This document shows, piece after piece, positions 37,744 to 49,600 of a stretch of DNA of 64,000 nucleotides. Position 1 is the stretch's first letter. Every line of letters starts with the position of its first letter. The stretch is taken from positions 26,870,866-26,934,865 of the forward strand of contig CM044964.1 of NCBI GenBank assembly GCA_024516035.1, written 5' to 3'. The notes beneath the pieces are model-generated. The model was given only the letters and a program-made list of their open reading frames with translations. It searched no databases and was not told the DNA's origin. This DNA is from Bactericera cockerelli (taxonomy: Eukaryota; Arthropoda; Insecta; Hemiptera; Triozidae). The translations under genes were made by a program, and so were the position numbers.

Positions 37744-38230
37744 CAGGCTTTGGCCTTCTATGTATTATCCCTAACCCTAATATATTCTTGATGCATGGCC
37801 TTCTATGTATTTTACCTAACCCTACTATATTCTTGAGGCATGGCCTTCTATGTATTTCACCTAACCCTACTATATTCTTGAGGCATGGTCTTCTATGTAT
37901 TTTACCTAACCCTACTATATTCTTGAGGCATGGCCTTCGATGTATTTTACCTAACCCTACTATATTCTTGAGGCATGGCCTTCTATGTATTTTACCTAAC
38001 CCTACTATATTCTTGAGGCATGGTCTTCTATGTATTTTACCTAACCCTACTATATTCTTGAGGCATGGCCTTCGATGTATTTTACCTAACCCTACTATAT
38101 TCTTGAGGCATGGCCTTCGATGTATTTTACCTAACCCTACTATATTCTTGAGGCATGGCCTTCTATGTATTTTACCTAACCCTACTATAATCTTGAGGCA
38201 TGGCCTTCTATGTATTTTACCTAACCCTTC
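37744..38230. repeat. 45-bp satellite array 2, about eleven copies
   Basis: Unit words: GAGGCATGGCCTTCTATGTA, TTTTACCTAACCCTACTATA, TTCTT. More homogeneous than array 1. Open on both strands (188 and 169 codons) only because the unit lacks stops. On the minus strand it contains TAGGGTTAGG. Confidence 0.93.
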
Positions 38231-38606
38231 TGTCAAACACTCAAATAAACACTGATAACAGAGATGACTGTTACTGATTCAAAACAATGTTTCCATACTA
38301 TTTTATAGGGATTTTTTGGTGGAATGAAAGTGGGACTTTTTGTTGGAATAAATGTGGGATTTTTTGTGTGGGATCAAAACTTGATAGTGTGTTTTGGGAC
38401 GAATCGGGTTATGGCCGAATCATGTTGTGTTTTTTGTGTTTTTTTTTTGGGGCCGAATCATGCTATGGAGAAGGTCTACTTAGGTAATTTGGGCCGAATC
38501 GTGAAGTTCCCGCCAAACCGAGGAGCTAAAACCATCGATTTACTGCACGAGGGATAAATCCCCGGTTTCGTGTTTTTTAGGTGTTTTTCGAGATCCGTAG
38601 AACCGG

Positions 38607-39600
38607 TCATGAAAATAAATTTCTAGTACATAACAAAAACTGGAACATACCGTTCTGTTGAGACAGACAGTCGTGTGAAAACAGCTCGTACACTTAATCC
38701 AAAGATTACCGACTCGAATCTCGAACGTGGCGATTTTTCAGATTTTTACTTAATCGGGCCAAATTATCCGGTAAACTTATTCAGTCAAAAGCCATAGCTG
38801 GAGTATTAGTTCAAGTATTAACTTCGAGAAAAACAGCAGAATTTCAATGATTTTTTTCCTACGTGAAGCCAAAGAAGTGGGAAATATTCAACTTATTAGG
38901 GAAAAAATATTTTGGAAAATTTTAAACATTAAATATTCGAGACATATACAAACAAAATTATCTTTTAGAAATACCTATTCAGATTCATAATTTTTAATTT
39001 GTAGTGAGGAAATGAAATTTGTTATACAATATTCACAGACTTAGGTACTGATAGTAATTTACAGAAAGTACAAATTAAAAAGGTATTGCACAGACGAGAT
39101 CAGAAAATTTAAAGTGTATTTACAGAAAAAGCTTAATTTTTCCTCATACTATGTGATATGAGAGGACCCCGTTACGTAAAGTACGGAGTCGAAAACAAAA
39201 CCCACCACTCCAGGGAGTCAAACCCGGGTCACCATACCTGCAAACCTCTTGTGGTACACAACTACACACTCGGCCACAGTGACTTCTTCTCTTCATTTAG
39301 AATAAAAAATACACTATTAAAGCATAGATATGTTTACTGTATTAAGAGTAACAGCAAAGATAGAAAATAAATCTTTTAGCTGTCTAATCCTGCAAATTAA
39401 AGGTATTAATATGCAAATAAATATGTCCTGGTTAAGGATACGAGCCATAATAGACTATTTTATTAATTCTCCGTCTAATATCCTAATTTGGATTCCGGGA
39501 GGGAATGTATTGTCCCTCCGTATATGGAAGAAGGAATATAAATTGACCCATTTAGCCGGACAAGCCCAGTTTAAACGAAATATGGCAGGATAGGTACTAT
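38607..39600. other. Gene-free interval with a tRNA-like relic
   Basis: At 39185-39290 a reversed F-like head is visible (GTCAAACCCGGGTCACCA, CACTCGGCCACAGTGAC). The rest is AT-rich with no supported gene. Confidence 0.5.
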
Positions 39601-39610
39601 TTGAATAATA

Positions 39611-39668
39611 AGTATAATTAGTAGTGCTTTATTTAGACTGTCAGCGCAAGACAGGTAGTCCCATTATG
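39611..39668 (-). terminator. Candidate Hmx poly(A) signal inside a dispersed repeat tail
   Basis: AATAAA on the minus strand at 39633-39628 is the first such signal after the Hmx stop. It sits in a word (TGACAGTCTAAATAAAGCAC) that recurs at 58595-58625 and, diverged, at 60030-60060 and 62735-62770. The signal therefore appears to have been supplied by a repeat. Use in vivo is inferred. Confidence 0.5.
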
Positions 39669-39670
39669 TT

Positions 39671-39696
39671 GTCTTACCCATAATACTGGGTAAGAC
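39671..39696. other. Perfect 10-bp stem-loop in the probable Hmx 3' UTR
   Basis: GTCTTACCCA and TGGGTAAGAC pair perfectly around a 6-nt loop (TAATAC). It lies between the stop-codon minisatellite and the candidate poly(A) signal. Confidence 0.6.
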
Positions 39697-39708
39697 AAGC
39701 ACCGCTTA

Positions 39709-39952
39709 CACGAAAAGGCAGCACAGGCACAATTTACACGATACTCTGCAGGAAAGGCACCGTTTACACGATACTCTGCAGGACAGGCACCGTTCACACG
39801 ATACTCTGCAGGACAGGCACCGTTTACACGATACTCTGCAGGACAGGCACCGTTCACACGATACTCTGCAGGACAGGCACCGTTCACACGCTACTCTGCA
39901 GGACAGGCACCGTTCACACGATACGCTGCAGGACAGGCACCGTTCACACGAT
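39709..39952 (-). repeat. 30-bp minisatellite overlapping the Hmx stop codon
   Basis: About eight copies of a 30-bp unit (plus strand CACGATACTCTGCAGGACAG then GCACCGTTCA), starting near 39737, with a degenerate copy at 39709-39736. The copy nearest the gene contains the last Hmx codons and TGA (39946-39944). The others repeat that word into the 3' UTR. Sporadic variants (TTTAC for TTCAC, GCTAC, ATACGC) show some divergence between units. Confidence 0.93.
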
Positions 39953-40623
39953 ACTCGGTAGCGTCGGCCGCGTCGTGTTTGTCGAGGTGGTGGTGGACGA
40001 AATTCCGCCCATTGCCGAGTGGTGCAGATTAGAATAGTACCCTGCGCCGCCATTGTTCCCGTTCTCGTGATAGATGATGGGCACGCGCACGATGCGCTGT
40101 GTGTGCGCAGCATGGGCGGCGTGTGCCGAGATGTTCGCCGCCTCGATTTCGGCGGCGAGTTGGCGCTTCCACTTGTTGCGCCGATTCTGGAACCAAATCT
40201 TGACTTGCGTCTCGGTCAGATGGAGACTGGACGCGAGACTGGCGCGCTCGCTCGACGACAGATAGCGCTTCATGTCGAACGTCGACTCCAGTTGGAACAC
40301 TTGCGAGCGGGAGAAGACCGTGCGCGTCTTCTTCTTGCGTTTGTTGAGGAGACTGTCGCCGCCGCCGCCGCCACTGTCGCCGCCAGTCTTCCCGTCGTCA
40401 TCCTCGTCGTCCTCCTCGATGACGTCATTGTCGTCCGATGACGTCATGTTGGACTCGTTCAGTTTGCCCCCTCCCCCCGGCGTGGAGGTGAGGGAGTGGT
40501 GGTGGTGGTACAGCGCGGAGGAGATGTAGTGGTCGGGCCGCCAGATGTGGTGGTGGGAGAGAGGGGTTCGCGACCCGCCGCCGCTCTGTACCGCGTGACT
40601 GGAGAGACGAGGGTCGTCGTCAC
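39944..40623 (-). CDS. Hmx: Hmx terminal exon with the homeodomain
   Basis: The acceptor TCTCTCATCAG lies just upstream (40634-40624) and the frame enters in phase 1. The exon encodes a Gly/His-rich stretch (with WRPDHY and HHHHS), an acidic run (EEDDEDDD), a basic KRKKK, and a complete 60-residue homeodomain at 40336-40157. Landmarks in the homeodomain are [29 protein letters not shown], and helix 3 [16 protein letters not shown] with W48, F49, Q50, N51 and R53 all present. These residues match the HMX class specifically rather than generic NK genes. After the homeodomain come AEIEAANIS, an unusual HAAHAAH expansion, and [13 protein letters not shown], the conserved HMX extension. The protein ends ...LPSIV with TGA at 39946-39944. 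G+C content is far above the surrounding sequence. Confidence 0.97.
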
Positions 40624-43600
40624 CTGATGAGAGAAAGATTTGAGGGTATTATTATATGACCTGGTTGTAGGTTTTATTATTATTATTATTATAGTATGCT
40701 TTATTATGCCGGGTCCACACTAAGCGAACATGTTAGCTAACAATGTTCGCGAACAATGTTATCCACACATTTTGTTCGCGAGCATTGTTAGCTAACAATG
40801 TTCGCAGTGTGGACCCGGCATTAGAAAATGTTTTTAAGACTTGTTTGAAATAACATTGTTAGCAAACATTGTTCGCGAACATTGTTAGCTAACATATTCG
40901 CTTAGTGTAGACCCGGCATTAGGAGGACAGAGTACAATGGTAACACTATAAAATTAAGAAAAAACAAACAAATGACAAAATAAATAAGTAAAAACGAAAA
41001 TAACAATAATGTCCTACCTAAAGGGCGGCGTTATTGCCTGTGGCACTCTCTTTCACCCAAACCCCAAAAAAACTCCTCACTACTAACAGTTCGAGCTAAT
41101 GAGATCTACTGTGACTCTCTGTCGAAGATTTGAGTTTCGTCATGTTGTCTGTTTGTCGAATGTTTTTGCAATATTAAAAAGATAATATATTATTATGACC
41201 GACTATTTAGAGCTGATCCCAACTATAATCAATTTAAATAAGGAAAGCAAAAGATACCCAATGACAGTATAATTTCATCCTTACAGAATAGAATAAGTAG
41301 CACATTCCTGTCTTTAGCCCACGTTTCTCACCACTCAGAACCTTGTGACAGCGCATTTTTTCTTTTTGCATAATTTCATGTTGTAGATTTTTTTTAGTAT
41401 TTTTTTATTTATTTAGAGTGCAGTACAATACAAGTGTTGGCTTTACCAAAGTTAGCCAGCACCCAATTACATATTAGTATACACTATAGAAGAAATAACA
41501 AGAATAAAAAAGTAAAAAAAAAGATAATGATGATAATAATATTAGGAAAATGTTGTGGTTATGAAACAACAGCATATAATAATAATATGTTTTATTGTAC
41601 ATTTCTTTTACATTACATAGTTACATATAAGATATAGCACATAGGAAAAGAAATATTAAAGTGAAACTGTATGTTTTACACAGACTTGTCACACTAAGAG
41701 ACCCAGTATAGTATTTTTTTTTTTTTTTTTTTTTTTTTAGAGAAGGGGAAAATTTGCATCAAACACCGGCGTAGGTAAATTCCTTTGAGCCAGCGAGAAG
41801 GTTTTTTACCGTTTAAAAACCCCTTCATTTATCAGTTCTCTTCTTATTTAGTATAGTATGGGTCTCTTGTTTTTGTGACATATAGTCCACCACTTACCCG
41901 CGGCGGAGGACGTATGACTCTTGGGACTAGAAGACCTCAGGTGGTTGGGATGGGGACTGTTACCGTCCCTCTCGACATCTATGTCCTCCTCTATCAGTCC
42001 CTTCCTGTCTAGGGTGGAGGCCACAGGAGAGCCGGGCCGACTGGTGTCCTCATTCGTGTTGGAAGTTGTGGAGCCTCCTGAGGAGAAAGTAAGCAGGAAA
42101 ATTAATAGAAAAAAGCAGGAAAAGGGTTCGGTGGAAGAGATTGCCTAAGGCAATAACCCCGCTCTTTAGTTAGGACATATATTATGTATATATTAATTTA
42201 TTTTTTCTTTATTTTTTTGTATTGAATATTTTAATTTGTAATGATTTGTATTGTATATAATATGTCCTTTCAAAAAAATGTAAATAAATAAATATTAATT
42301 TGAGTTTTTGACCACACAATAATAAGACTCAGAGGGTTGAATGGTAGATATCATAATTTTTTTGAATTTTTTTAGAATATTTGTGTTGGTAAAATTGTGA
42401 AATCTAAATTACGCAAACTCGATTTATTAAAAATCTACTTCACTTGGGACTTGGACCACCGAGTGCATGTTAATTCCTCTTGAGCTTACTCTTCAAATAA
42501 GAGGACTCATAGGTCCCAGTGGGACAGTATAAATAAGGAGTTATCTTTATGTATAACCAAATAACCATGGTTAATTGGTGATTTTATAATAATAACAGTA
42601 AATAGATGACTTAGGGTTGCATGCAGAGTACTCACTGTAGAGATGCCTGGTCATTTGTCCCTCCAGCTGATTTTGTTATTCAGAGACGTTTGTTTAAAGC
42701 GTCTGTGCGCACAGCGATTGTGCAATCAGATGTTTCCTTAATAAATAATTTTATTGTCAAGGTCGAAGTATACCACCCTATAGCAAGCTCGGAACCACCC
42801 TACAGTGAACCCTATATAGGGATTATAAAATCGTCTCTGTATACCAGCCTTATTATTATTATTATACAACGCTTTATTAGGTATAAATGGACATTATGTA
42901 CATACAAATAATTAATTTAACAATGAAAAAAATGGAAACAATATATACAATGAAAATGAAAAAGAATAGAAAATATATAAAAACATAAGTGCTAACTAAA
43001 GGGCGGGGTTATTGCCTATGGCAATCTCTTCCACCGAACCCTTAAGTGATACACACGCCGATGTCTCCGACCTTACTTACCATGGGGACTGGTGGGAGGA
43101 TGCAGTTACTCACCATGGGGACTGGTGGGAGGATGCAGTTACTCACCATGGGGACTGGTGGGAGGATGCAGTTACTCACCATGGGGACTGGTGGGAGGAT
43201 GCAGTTACTCACCATGGGGACTGGTGGGAGGATGCAGTTACTCACCATGGGGACTGTGGGAGGATGCAGTTACTCACCATGGGGACTGGTGGGAGGATGC
43301 AGTTACTCACCATTGGGACTAGTGGGAGGATGCAGTTACTCACCATTGGGACTAGTGGGAGGATGCAGTTACTCACCATTGGGACTGGTGGGAGGATGCA
43401 GTTACTCACCATGGGGACTGGTGGGAGGATGCAGTTACTCACCATGGGGACTGGTGGGAGGATGCAGTTACTCACCATGGGGACTGGTGGGAGGATGCAG
43501 TTACTCACCATGGGGACTGGTGGGAGGATGCAGTTACTCACCATGGGGACTGGTGGGAGGATGCAGTTACTCACCATGGGGACTGGTGGGAGGATGCAGT

Positions 43601-46600
43601 TACTCACCATGGGGACTGGTGGGAGGATGCAGTCGGGACCAGGCGGCGTACCAGCTCTTGTCCAGAGACTGGGGGTAGACGATGAAGGGATTCCTACCAG
43701 TGGCGGCGGCCAGGGCTCCGAAGTGGGACATGAGACCCAACCTGCAATCAGATAGTAAGATATATTGGGTAGTCACCTTGACAGAGTGAGTTAGCGCGCC
43801 GCTGGGGGTCGAACCCAGGTCACCATGAGTGCAATGCCTAGCGTAATAGTTCACTCGGCCACGGTCCTTCATAATTCTAACAACACTCTTTAGTGGAAAG
43901 TAACCACTAGGCAAGATTAAAGTTCACGTTCTACCACCTAACCCTCAGAGTCTCATTATTATGTGGTCACAAACTCAAATTAATGAGGAAAAATTCATGC
44001 ACTGTGGGTGGGATTCGAAACAACGCATATCTACGCTACCTGCATTAACAGATTAGCGCGTTAACAACTTGACTACCTGTGCACGGTTTCTATCACAGTG
44101 AGATTCACGTAAAAGTCTACTGAAAGTTCATAACGAAATCATCGAGTTCGTAATGAGTCTACTAAAAGTTCATAACAAAATTAATTGAGTTCATTTATGT
44201 TATCATCACAAATGTCTAATTCATTCCTACATTCACTTAAAGTTATCAAGTAATCCGTTTCCAATCATCACAATCTACCCTCCTTCACATCCGTCTGATA
44301 TTCTTTTAATTTATTTACAAATTCACTCCCCACTTCTCCTTCTGTCATCACTCCCCCCTCCCCAACCCCACTCCAGAAGTAAGTATCTCCACTCCCTCAC
44401 CCCACCATCATCACTTCCCTCACATGTTGATCATTTAATCAAACATTTCAACGCTGTCACGCAAATTATGAGACTCTTCCCCAATGTTTGCGCCACAGCA
44501 CGCAATATCACCCCGTTGAATTCATTGGTTTGAGGGCGGGCTAATGATTTCATCCTTGTCTTGCTCATCTTGAATTATGTCTGTGATAAATAACAGAATA
44601 TTGTCAAATTATCAGTCCTAATCGGGCAGTATAAATAAGGCGATTTACTTGTCATGTATTAAATAAATAACCACACCACACTGGTCAGCAATTTCCTGAA
44701 GCTGAAATTTCAAGTCACCCTACATTTGATCGACTTCTCCGAAAATCATATTTGAATACCTTTAAAAACGGTGCGAATGACCATCGATGTTAAAGCACCA
44801 TATTTACCAACAGTATTTACTAACAGTAATACACAAATTAAATTTACTAACAGTAATACACCTCCGTGGCTCAGTGGTTAAGAGCATTGGTTGCTGACCT
44901 GGAGGTTGCGGGTTCGAATCCCGGCCGGAGCGGAAAATTTTGACCGAGTTTTTCCGTTTCCGGAATGGCATGGATGTAAAAGTAAAGTGCCCTCAAGTAA
45001 TGCGAAAGCGGTTCCGGGGCACAACTACCTTTTTTTAAAAAAAAAAAAAAACAGTAATAAAAAAAACACATCTTTCATAGTAGCACAAACTGGAAGTGTG
45101 CCACATTCCCGCGCTGTATTACAATGGACAGTCTTTGCATTAGGAACGCTTTGGATTTGGTTAATGAATTTGATTTGATTAATAACTTTAAGGTTGCCCT
45201 CTTGGCCTGATGTCTCCATTTTCCGTGTTCCAGGGTTGTGTTGATTCTATCAATAGTTTCAATACTCTTGCTACTCCATATGGTGCTTTCGCGTGTCTAT
45301 CTGTAATTTTATACCGCTCTCTATACACGCGTCTCTCTCTCTCTCTCTCTTTCTGTTCTCTATTTCTGTCTCACACAATCGTACACATGTACATAAATTA
45401 CATAGCCTGTATATTACATAGCCTCTCACCATGATACCGATATCTGATATCCACCCGATAACCATCAGCTCAATATCTTCATTTAATTAAGGGCGCTCTT
45501 ATCTCTTCATCTGTTAGGTAATTTAATTTGTTGTTTTTTTACCTTTTGTATCGTTTTGTATGCTTTGAATTATGTGTTGAAAATGGTAATTAAATATTTT
45601 GATGGTTTTTTGTTGACTTTTAGACTGCTGTTTGTATATCTGATGATGAAAGTGATGATTTTTATCTTGTTTAACATCAATTTGTGGCATGGTTAGTGAT
45701 ATGCACGTCTTTAAACAGTGCAGCCCTAATTCGAAATGTTTCTGTTCAATGCATTAAAAAAATATATGAAAATTTTGTGACTTTCGGCTTGTCTCAATTT
45801 GATCAAATAACATAATATGAGGGACGTCCAGAAAGTCAGTAGCGGAAGGGAATATTTTTTCAATGTGCAAGCACCTTTTCCGTTTAGCCTGATTTCTCTT
45901 TTTTTTAAAATAAGACCAATTTGAGGTCAGTACGTTACCTTTCTATGGAGAGAAAATTCCAGTTGAGGTGTTAAATGAATTCTCTTCATGGTGATAGAGT
46001 TATGAATCTACTAATGTGAATAAGTGGTTTCCTGAGTTTCATAGCGACCAAGAGAAATTTCAGAAAATCAGAACCCCAATTTCAGCAAAAAAAACATGGA
46101 ATTTGTGTTTTGGGATTATGAAGGCATAATTTTGATTGAATATCTGGCTCAGAGGGAGACCATCATCACAAAAAGACACTGGGAGGCCCCGAGAAATTTT
46201 AAAACAGCGATTCAGAATAACAGGGAATCTGTCGTCTGCACGACAGACCTCACTCAGCGAACGCTACGAAGCAACTTTTGGACTCATGAAGATGGGGTGT
46301 TTTGAACCATCCATCTCATTCCCCTGACCTGGCACCTTCACAATGGCTCTTGGTCACTGCCCTGAAGATACACATGGGTGGAAAAAGAGTTTTCAACCGA
46401 CAAGGACATGGAACATGAGGTGGAGAAGTGGGCACAGGAGGTGGCGGGAAATTTTTCGAAGAAGGCAGACAAAAATTGATCCCATGCCTCACCACCTGTA
46501 TCGAGAGGGATGACGAATACGTTGAAAAATAAATTACACAAACATATAGTGAGTAGTCAGAAAATTTTCTGCTCTGTACTTGGATGTTCGGGGTCCACTC

Positions 46601-49600
46601 ATACCTCGTGAGGAAAAATGAGTAGTTACTTGTATGAGCAAAGACCAGTGGCGGCATTACCAGAGTAAAAAGAAATTAATGTAATAGAATAATTCGAAAA
46701 GTAAAGGAGGCTCTTAGTAATGCTGCGCTACCCACAAAAAATGTGAAGAGGCCTTGTGCTTCACCACAAATAAAACCATACACACATATATATTATGCAA
46801 CCCGGTTATTTTCTTTTTTTAAACATTTTTTTTTTGAAGCCTACACAAATCAAGTACACTTACTTTCTGGACATGGGTTGTATCTCTACTAAAAGTTACT
46901 CTTTAATATAAGGTAAAAAAATTGAATATAAGAGTAAAATATAATTTTTATATCTGAAAAGATCGATATAAAAAAGAAATTTGATACTTGCTAACATATT
47001 ACTATTACTGTAATATTCATCAAGGGTGGTGATTAAACCTACTGCATTATCGCCTTCCTTCTACTTAATCTTTTTCTCTTTATTTTTTTTTTTTTTTTTT
47101 TAATAAATATATATTTTTGCTTCATCTTAATCATATATAATTATGATTATTCTCATCATCCATATTATTTATTATACATTGGCATCATCATCAGTTTCTG
47201 AAAGGGACCAAAAACCCTCAACATCAATTTTCGTACTTGTGTGAACATGATATCAAAACACTTAGTGTGTTGATATCTTAGGGCTTTGCCTCCTTTATCC
47301 ACATCGCGTTTCATCTCAACAATAGAGAAGTTGTGAACAGTGGAGATAAGATCTGGGGGTTTGTAGAACTATTAGAGAAAGGAGGGTACAGGACCTTTTG
47401 AGATGAATGCTTCGGTTGAAGGAATAACAACATGTATTCATTGTATAATATGGAATAGTAAACATAGAATGATAATGTAATTCACTATATTCTCTACCAA
47501 GTAGTCACCGTGGCCGAGTGAGTTACCGCGCTAGGCATTGAACACATGGTGACCTGGGTTCGATGCCCAGCGGGGCAGAATTTTTTCTGCTCTGACTTGG
47601 GTGTTCGGGGTCCACTCATAACTCGTGAGGAAAAATGAGTAGCTGCTTTAATGTTAGCGGTGACCAGTGACGGAATCATAGGAAAAAATGAGATATTTAA
47701 AGATATGGAAAAGTCCTATAATTCTGCGCTACCCACTAAATTTTTTGATATAATAACACATAGAAACGCATATTTCTGAAATCTGACTTCGACCTACCAT
47801 ACGAGTATTATGGCATATTTCGTGGATGGAAAATATCTCCAATTCAATAATTATAAATAAAGCTACAACTTAAGTTGTGAATATGTTTCGAAAAAAAAAA
47901 ATGAAGCTATTGAGGAGTTTTTTCACTAGGAATTCGAACTCATGTTTCATACTATGTAGTCAAGTAGGTAACCGAACCGCCCAAGTTGCAGCGCACAGCC
48001 TCTTGAGTCGAGTGTTAAATATTTAAACAGGCAACCATGATGGAACATTTTCCCAGCTAATTTTCCCCCGAGAGTAGAGACGGGGGAAATCAAAAATTAT
48101 GGCAGAGAAGACGGCGGCGAGGGAAGAAGATCTTATAACAAAGAAAATGCTCTGAGATGGGAATCCAGCAGGTCTGTTTTCAGGGAAATCTTGCCACAGG
48201 TCATTTATTTATTATACAATAAACGGATTACAAGAGATCCTTTTCTAACTATTACATTAAATTGGTTCCCTAGCTAATGAAATTATAATTATTCTATCTT
48301 ATTTTAATACCTATCATAAATCTAAATCTAATGAAAAATATCTGATTCTAATGCTATATATACTAAAGTTAAGGTATATGCTTGCCATGAAAAAATTATG
48401 CTTGCGGTTGTGAGTATCGCTCGTCGTTCAGATATCGTGAGTTTGAATCCCATTTTGGGGAGAATTTCATAGTAAAACATTCTGTAGCTGTTACTGCTGT
48501 TACTACTGAGGTTGGTATTCGAAGCTCCGGCATTTATTTGAGTTGTGAGCTGGTGCGATTCGTAGCGAGTGGAGGGTTCGACTCACATCCTGAATAATGG
48601 TTAGTGATTCAATCTTAATGAAATAATATTTTCAAGCACAACCACTTTTTTTCTATTTTCAAATCAAATCACAGGAGTTTGAGCACATCCACTAATTTCT
48701 CTCTCTTGAAATCAAATCACAGGAGTGTTAGCACATCCACTAATTTTACATGGTGCTATTCATTTTTCGCCACAAAAAAGATAGTTTAAATTTATACTCA
48801 TAAGTAAGACAGTTAAAACAATTCCAGGTTTGTTTCGTGCATATAAAGAATAATCTTTTTATCTACAATTCATTGTTAATACTTAAGATGTTATATTCTT
48901 TCCTTAGAAACTTTAGCTCATGAAAAATACCTTTGCGATATGTTATCCTGTTATTAAATAAATAAATTAAAAAAAAAAACTACCAAAGAATGTTGTAAAT
49001 TCTGATATGAGAAATGAAGCTACGAGCCTGACTCTTCACTTAACAAAAGCCTGATAATTTCCAAGATAATATTCTCCGGTGTAAAATTCATTCATTTTAT
49101 GCCCCCATAACAAATAGGGTCAAGGGGGGTAATTACGAACGATTTTGAGCTACATTTTATAAACATATCTGTAACCCTGAGTTGCTTTTGTAAAATCCAT
49201 GTCTTGTGATTTTTTTGGTATATAGACTTATTTAGCATTCTAATGGTGCATTATAAATAGTTTTGTGCATACTGTAGTATCTGTTTAGTGGTGTTCTTAT
49301 TTACCCCCGCCTGTTCGCATTTACCCCCGCCTGACGGGGGTAAATGCGAACACATTATACAATATTAAAAACGAACTTTTTAATGGCAATATGTGCTTTT
49401 TATGTACAAATAATACACCAAAATTGTACTTTGTGTCTTTAGCCACCTGTATGACAATATGCAAAGTTTATGGACACACAGGATAGTGGTTTGAATCCTA
49501 AGCTCTTATCAAATAGGGTATCTCTATCTTGCAAATAATAGTAATAATAATAATTTCGTGTCCGTGAGATAGGTAAAGATACCTAAATCACGGTGGTGAG

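Larger units (their letters stand above)
36686..38606. mobile_element. 1.92-kb inverted-repeat element carrying two 45-bp satellite arrays
   Basis: Ends form an inverted repeat of about 48 bp: CCGGTTCTACAGATCTCGAA and ACACCTAAAAAACACGAAAC with CCGGGG at 36686-36733, mirrored at 38560-38606. Inside, words of the type ATTCGGYCC / GGCCGAAT recur many times on both strands. Two arrays of the same 45-bp unit family sit at 36950-37325 and 37744-38230. No transposase frame is seen. It does not match a class I recognise with confidence. Confidence 0.8.

Noticed and set aside
36950..38230. Interstitial telomere array
   Set aside because: CCTAACCCTA occurs once per 45-bp unit rather than as a pure short telomeric repeat, so this is a satellite containing the word.
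37689..38255. 188-codon and opposite 169-codon open frames with 15-residue repeats
   Set aside because: Both strands are open because the 45-bp satellite unit lacks stops; no support for protein function.
39706..40113. 135-codon Cys/Arg/Ser-rich frame over the 30-bp array
   Set aside because: Alternative frame of the stop-codon minisatellite and the Hmx 3' coding end.
40019..40441. Plus-strand 140-codon frame opposite the homeodomain
   Set aside because: Antisense shadow of the GC-rich Hmx exon.
43012..43755. 247-, 210- and 122-codon open frames across the 33-bp array
   Set aside because: Stop-free repeat frames in several phases; the real coding part is only Hmx exon 2 on the minus strand.
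44862..44936. Candidate functional tRNA gene
   Set aside because: A and B boxes are present but the sequence is fused to a SINE-like body and A-rich end, and the acceptor stem is short.
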